A DNA stretch of 64,000 nucleotides, from positions 4,482,501 through 4,546,500 of the forward strand of contig JAKSXM010000237.1 in the NCBI GenBank assembly GCA_022575985.1. The letters run 5' to 3'. Origin of the DNA: Anagrus nilaparvatae (Eukaryota; Arthropoda; Insecta; Hymenoptera; Mymaridae). This document shows, one piece after another, positions 59,632 to 64,000 of this stretch. The position numbers were made by a program, and so were the translations under genes. The notes beneath the pieces were generated by a model. That model searched no databases. It was given only the letters and a program-made list of their open reading frames with translations, and had not been told where the DNA came from. Each line of letters opens with the position of its first letter. Within the stretch, counting starts at the first letter, position 1.

Positions 59632-60114
59632 TTTGCTATTTCTCTTCAATGAATGCATTAAATAAAAAACCAAACAAAGTTCCTTTAGAAAATCGTTTAT
59701 TAAATAGAATGCAATTGGGTTTTTACATTTTGATACAATCCATTTTAAAATATGAAGTGATGAAAATTACCACTTTTTACGTTTCTAAATTTTCAACTTC
59801 TTAGCTTTAAACAGTTGTAACTCGAAACGGTGAGCTCTAATTAAAAAAAAAGAAAACGTCAAATCGATATCATTTTTTCCAAGGGATAATTTGCACTAGA
59901 GTTTGTCTCAAAAGATCTCTTAGATCCTGAGAAAAAACAGTTATAGTGAAAAAAAAATATAATTTTTTACCTTTTTGATCACTAACTTCTGAGATTGATT
60001 TCTCGAAATCATTTAATTATTTTTTAAAAATAAAAAAATCGGTTGGGGGTATTTCTTTAAGGATTAATTTAAAACCAATTTCATGTATTTTCGTCCATAC
60101 AATTCTTCATAAAT
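59632..60114 (+). repeat. T24 repeat, left part, carrying insertion
   Basis: Direct copy of 24000-24463 (TTTGCTATTTCTCTTCAATG, GATACAATCCATTTTAAAAT, TTTTCGTCCATACAATTCTT). It breaks at CTTCATAAAT and resumes at 61107. Confidence 0.8.
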
Positions 60115-60158
60115 AATCTGATGAGTAAGAGAGAGATAACAGGTTTAACGAAACATCA
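60115..60158 (+). ncRNA. Truncated hammerhead 3' half
   Basis: Has CTGATGA (60118-60124), stem II and GAAA, but the upstream stem III strand and GUC are replaced by T24 flank, so this first copy cannot cleave. This means the insert starts within the ribozyme, near the end of stem I. Confidence 0.7.
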
Positions 60159-60465
60159 ACAATGTAGTTTTCTACATTGCTTTAGAAAAACCCGCGAGTT
60201 TACAAAATTTTAATTGCATGATGGTATATCATGAAAAAAGTGTAATCCTTGCACATGCTCAGAACGTCCAATAGATTCTATAAATATATCTTAGAAAAAT
60301 ATAAAGAGCGATAAATTCATACTAAAACTATAATGTAATGGTTGGATAGGACAAAAAATCAACCAATAACAACAATAACAGATGGCTATACTTCAGCTGT
60401 CGCTCTCGTAAGCGACAAAATACACTTCCATTCTGTATATAAAGAAAGTCTCGACTAACAAAATC

Positions 60466-60547
60466 TGATGTCATTGGCTTTGGCCTGTTATCTCTAAAAA
60501 GCCAATCTGATGAGTAAGAGAGAGATAACAGGTTTAACGAAACATCA
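60466..60547 (+). ncRNA. Type III hammerhead ribozyme, copy 1
   Basis: Order of parts: stem III strand TGATGT (60466-60471), C17 at 60472 (GTC triplet), predicted cut between 60472 and 60473, stem I ATTGGCTTT (60473-60481) closing with AAAGCCAAT (60498-60506), core CTGATGA (60507-60513), stem II 60514-60538 beginning G and ending C, GAA plus A15.1 (60539-60542), and stem III strand ACATCA (60542-60547), which is complementary to TGATGT. All invariant hammerhead bases are present. Stem II is weak (GUAAGA with UUUAAC has an A-A mismatch). Loop I (CCTGTTATCTCT, 60484-60495) and loop II (AGAGATAACAGG, 60521-60532) are perfectly complementary, which could form the loop-loop contact hammerheads need or a competing hairpin. 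Confidence 0.85.
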
Positions 60548-60854
60548 ACAATGTAGTTTTCTACATTGCTTTAGAAAAACCCGCGAGTTTACAAAATTTT
60601 AATTGCATGATGGTATATCATGAAAAAAGTGTAATCCTTGCACATGCTCAGAACGTCCAATAGATTCTATAAATATATCTTAGAAAAATATAAAGAGCGA
60701 TAAATTCATACTAAAACTATAATGTAATGGTTGGATAGGACAAAAAATCAACCAATAACAACAATAACAGATGGCTATACTTCAGCTGTCGCTCTCGTAA
60801 GCGACAAAATACACTTCCATTCTGTATATAAAGAAAGTCTCGACTAACAAAATC

Positions 60855-60936
60855 TGATGTCATTGGCTTTGGCCTGTTATCTCTAAAAAGCCAATCTGAT
60901 GAGTAAGAGAGAGATAACAGGTTTAACGAAACATCA
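60855..60936 (+). ncRNA. Type III hammerhead ribozyme, copy 2
   Basis: Same as copy 1, shifted by 389 bases: TGATGT 60855-60860, C17 60861, CTGATGA 60896-60902, ACATCA 60931-60936. Cleavage at both copies would release a 389-nt RNA (60473-60861). Confidence 0.85.
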
Positions 60937-61106
60937 ACAATGTAGTTTTCTACATTGCTTTAGAAAAACCCGCGAGTTTACAAAATTTTAATTGCATGAT
61001 GGTATATCATGAAAAAAGTGTAATCCTTGCACATGCTCAGAACGTCCAATAGATTCTATAAATATATCTTAGAAAAATATAAAGAGCGATAAATTCATAC
61101 TAAAAC

Positions 61107-61160
61107 GATATTGAGTAAAATTGAAAATAATAAAATTTTTCAATTATTTCATTTTAATAT
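61107..61160 (+). repeat. T24 repeat, right part after insertion
   Basis: AATTATTTCATTTTAATATA matches 24513-24532 (GATTATTTCATTTTAATATA), so T24 resumes here after the hammerhead repeat. Confidence 0.7.
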
Positions 61161-61600
61161 ATATAGGATATATTAGACTGTGTCTTATTTTTTTTTTTCG
61201 ATATTTTTTGGTTCCCCCCATTTTTTTCGAATATTTTGGTCATAAAAAACACCCAGCTTCAAGGATTTTGATTTTTGATTTTTTTAACCCGTGCCGCCGG
61301 GCAGTTGAAGTTTCCCATTTAAATAACATGGGAATTTCGAGGTTATAGCTTTATAAATTTTTACAGAGGCCGAAATATGTTTTAAGAAGCTAGTTATTGC
61401 TGGAAAACATACTTTCATATGTTGTAAAGATATGAAAACCACCCTCCATTCATTCCAATGGGACTTCTGGGCCTAAATCGCAAATTAACATGTTGGCTAA
61501 ATCTTGTAAAACAGGGTTTTTCAGTAATTTTCGATAAAACGCTGCAACCTCAAAAATTGACAGTAGTAATAGTACCACTGTGGCCAGACCACAGACGTCA
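61161..61600. repeat. Diverged relative of the 38.7-kb foldback arm
   Basis: CATTCATTCCAATGGGACTT, TCTGGGCC and ACAGGGTTTTTCAGTAATTTTC align with TTTATTCCAACGCGCC, TCTTGGCC and TAGGGTTTTTAGGCAATTTTC of the left arm at 39160-39240. Only one arm is visible. No ORF; the frame at 61121-61348 is not supported. Confidence 0.55.
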
Positions 61601-61712
61601 GCAAAATGCGAAATAGACACATATGTACTCTGACCTTGATGTAAGTGAGAAAGATGATGCCTCTCCTTTTCTATTTAATAATAATAATGATAATTATAGT
61701 CTCTTTTTTTAT

Positions 61713-62700
61713 AAATTGCATCGTCATGGCTTTTGCTGCATATAATTTCTGCTTACTCGGTTTGAATTTGAAATGATTATTTATTTTTGAATATTTTTAT
61801 TACTTTTTCCAAGTTTAAATTTTTTATTTTTTTTACCGATGATTTCAATTGATCAATCGTAAATTGCTGGAAATTTATGTGACATAAATTCTTTAAACCT
61901 TTTGGAAATTATTGTAATTTTAGGTAGCTAAATGATGAAATTATTTTTACCTATCCAAAATTTGGTGAAAAGTCAACAGGTGAAATTTTTGGGTTATGCT
62001 ATAACCTTCCGAAGAGATTAAACTTTCACGGATCGATCGGAAATTGTTAAAAATATATATGAGTTGAATCTTTTTTATCTGATGGAAATTGTTGTCATTT
62101 TAGGTAGTTGGGTGATCAAATTATTTTAATTGAACAAAAATTTAGAGAAAAATAGACAGATAAAATTTTTGGGATTTTGAAAATTTTTTAAAATTAAAAA
62201 ATTCTTTGCATCGTCATAGCTTTTTGGTGCATATAACTTCTGCTTGCTAGGTTTGAAATTAAAATGATTATTTAATTTTTAATATTTTTATTACTTTTTC
62301 CAAGTTAAAAATTTTTTTTTTTTACCGATGATTTTCGATTTTAATTGATCAATCGTAAATTGCTGGAAATTTTTGTGACATAAATTCTTTAAACCTGTTG
62401 GAAATTATTGTAATTTTAAGTAGCTAAATTATGAAATTATTTTCACTTTTCCAAAATTTGGTGAAAAGTCAACAGGTGAAATTTTTGGGTTATGCTATCA
62501 CCTTAAGAGGAGATTGAACTTTGACTGATCGATCGGGAATTGTTGGAAATATATATGAGTTGAATCTTTTTTATCTGATGGAAATTGTCGTCGTTTTAGG
62601 TAGTTGGGTGATCAAATTATTTTAATTGAACCAAAATTTAGAGAAAAATAGGCAGGTAAAATTTTTGAGGTTTTGAAAATTTTTTGAAATTAAAAAATTT
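61713..62700 (+). repeat. 493-bp tandem duplication
   Basis: TTGCATCGTCAT starts at 61713 and 62206. Both units share TTGATCAATCGTAAATTGCT, GGTGAAAAGTCAACAGGTGA and GGTAGTTGGGTGATCAAATT. Each unit is itself a loose duplication (GATCAATCGTAAATTGCTGG versus GATCGATCGGAAATTGTTAA). Confidence 0.85.
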
Positions 62701-62855
62701 TTTTGTTGAAAATTTGGTGCTTTTTTGACGATAGAGGTCGTTTCCCTTTAATATTCGGTTGTTTTTTTTATGAATTCTGGGAAATATTTTAAATTATGTT
62801 TAGTATTCTGTAAACCAGCGAGTTATTAACGTCTTAGTTATTTTTTGGAAATAAA

Positions 62856-63074
62856 ATGGGTAATAGACATTCGAAGAACCGTTCCAAATACAGTCGACTT
62901 GAAAACGACGTGAAAAATGACGAAAATACTTACGGTTCTTATTATAAACAAGTAAACTGCAATAAATGGACCACTAATGGTAGTAGCAAAAATAAATGGA
63001 CTACTAATTTTTGTGAAAAATCTGATTCCAAAGACGAAAAGAAGCCATTATTGGGGAAAACGAAAAAGAAATAA
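62856..63074 (+). CDS. Small hypothetical protein, possible N-myristoylation
   Basis: 72 codons from ATG to TAA in a less repetitive stretch. It starts Met-Gly-Asn-Arg-His-Ser-Lys, which fits the myristoylation pattern (Gly2 and Ser6), so the product may attach to membranes. The rest is hydrophilic and rich in Asn, Lys and Ser, with a short internal duplication (NKWTTN twice, residues about 36-41 and 46-51) and a basic tail PLLGKTKKK. AATAAA-type signals follow (63070-63120). The ATG sits after GAAATAAA, an acceptable insect context. No family is recognised, and it could belong to a mobile element. Confidence 0.5.
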   Translation: MGNRHSKNRSKYSRLENDVKNDENTYGSYYKQVNCNKWTTNGSSKNKWTTNFCEKSDSKDEKKPLLGKTKKK

Positions 63075-63703
63075 ATAAATAAATTGGAAATGCTTTTTTT
63101 TGATTTTACGATTTCAATAAATATTTTATATTTATTATTTACTGTTTTGTTATTTAAATCCTCTTTTTTTTTAAAAAATAAATATACTGTTGATTATAAT
63201 GATCATCTTATCAAAAATGAATCGTTCTTTGTTAGAATGTAAAGTAAGTATCTTCTAAGGGTTTTTATTGCTTTATCAGCAAAAATGAAAAAAAAATTTT
63301 TTCCTTGTTATTTATATTATGTTTCAAACTATGTAATGAATTCTTTTTCTGTTTTTATGCAATTATTGTTTATAGTTTAATGGAAAAAGAAATGTATATT
63401 AGCTCGGTGCTAAAAAAATTAATTTTTTTAATTTTTTATTTTTTTTATTTACTTATTATGAGCGTTATATTTATTTATTTTTTTTTTATGGTAAAATATT
63501 GTTGTTTTATGGTGTAAATCGAAATAATTTTTTTGGATTCACGTTTGATGTAGTTTTTATTTAGTACAATTTTTTATGAAACTTCTGTGATAATATACAT
63601 AAATGAGCTGACTTTTTTTTTATCCTATGACATTAAATTTTTACATTTTTATCCAGTTATTGCAGCTTTCTGATCAAGTTAAGTCCTAAGTTATTTAAAA
63701 TAA
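63075..63703. other. AT-rich DNA before right-edge gene
   Basis: No gene called. The plus frame at 63305-63517 is T-rich and hydrophobic by composition alone. Confidence 0.4.
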
Positions 63704-63967
63704 ATGTCTTCGCTAATTAATTTTGATGGCGATGAATTTGATGAATTATTTTGTGAAATTGATTTAAATAATTTACAAAGTATCGTGAGGCGTGTTGATG
63801 TACATGATACAGGTAATTTATTTTTTTTGTATGCTCTATTAATTAAAACTTGATTTTTAAAAATCTTGAAATTGAATTTTTTTATTTGACAGCTGGTGAT
63901 TCATTGTCTACTGACGATGTTAATCAACAAATTTTGAATACAGATAATGCTGCATCAACGAGTAAAG
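63704..63967 (+). CDS. First two exons of an unknown gene, cut by right edge
   Basis: Exon 1 is 63704-63812 (ATG, 109 nt), followed by GTAATT; the intron ends TTTGACAG at 63892; exon 2 is 63893-63967, followed by GTATTT. The phase is consistent (split Ala codon), and the joined protein starts MSSLINFDGDEFDELFCEID and continues with VHDTAGDSLSTDDVNQQ. It is acidic with no recognisable domain yet. The exons have balanced codon use compared with the AT-rich introns. The gene continues beyond the window. Confidence 0.6.
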
Positions 63968-64000
63968 GTATTTTTTTTTTTTAATAATAAATGTATGTCT

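Larger units (their letters stand above)
60115..61106 (+). mobile_element. Hammerhead-bearing 389-bp tandem repeat (retrozyme-like)
   Basis: AATCTGATGAGTAAG begins at 60115, 60504 and 60893, so the unit is 389 bp. There are two full units, identical by eye, and a third that stops at 61106 (ACTAAAAC). Each complete unit junction has a hammerhead ribozyme. There is no ORF. Other structure includes the perfect hairpin CAATGTAGTTTTCTACATTG just after the ribozyme and a GTCGCTCTCGTAAGCGAC hairpin before it. The block interrupts a T24 repeat that is intact at 24 kb. Retrozymes and ribozyme satellites are transcribed as multimers, self-cleave to unit-length RNAs that are circularised, and spread with help from other elements' reverse transcriptases; for this copy that is inference. 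Confidence 0.85.

Overview
This is a strongly AT-rich animal (eukaryotic) window, most likely from an insect. Genes have introns with GT/AG borders, poly(A) signals are AATAAA, and mobile DNA dominates: a CMC/EnSpm-type DNA transposon, R1-clade LINE debris, Helitron 3' ends with a decayed helicase, TTAA and TIR MITEs, foldback elements and a 111-bp satellite with higher-order structure. I see no ordinary conserved host gene. Only a 72-codon ORF (62856-63074) and the first two exons of a gene running off the right edge (from 63704) look like possible host or TE genes. No tRNA, rRNA or CRISPR was seen.

Layout. 1-293: end of a GC-richer minus-strand ORF cut by the window edge. 297-1648 and 14490-23838: one 111-bp satellite array, organised around 14.5-22.4 kb as 11-mer higher-order repeats of about 1205 bp. 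It is split by a 12.8-kb CMC-like transposon (1649-14489; TIRs, TA target duplication) and by a 779-bp TTAA element (22420-23198). The transposon carries an intronless 713-codon transposase and an 8-exon companion gene that I could join with consistent phase at every junction, plus nested foldback structures. 24-28 kb: a repeat called T24 here, several Helitron-type termini, an 18-bp minisatellite and microsatellites. 28.3-30.1 kb: a complex repeat (family X) with 470-bp tandem units. 30.1-34.5 kb: a MITE, AT-rich DNA and weak exon or promoter candidates. 34.5-44.6 kb: tandem repeats and several large inverted repeats, with a Helitron remnant (40.4-42 kb) and an R1-like LINE 3' remnant. 45.2-47.2 kb: a broken LINE endonuclease/reverse transcriptase. 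47.2-52.7 kb: family X invaded by two foldback elements whose insertion points can be read from empty copies. 52.7-59.6 kb: tandem repeats and decayed inverted 111-bp satellite.

The standout is 60115-61106: about 2.5 visually identical 389-bp tandem units inserted in a T24 copy. Each complete junction carries all parts of a type III hammerhead ribozyme (a GUC cleavage triplet, CUGAUGA, GAAA, and complementary stems I and III), and its two loops share a perfect 12-nt complementarity. This is the organisation expected of a retrozyme or ribozyme-bearing satellite that would yield 389-nt RNA monomers or circles. All calls are by eye; no database search or folding program was run.
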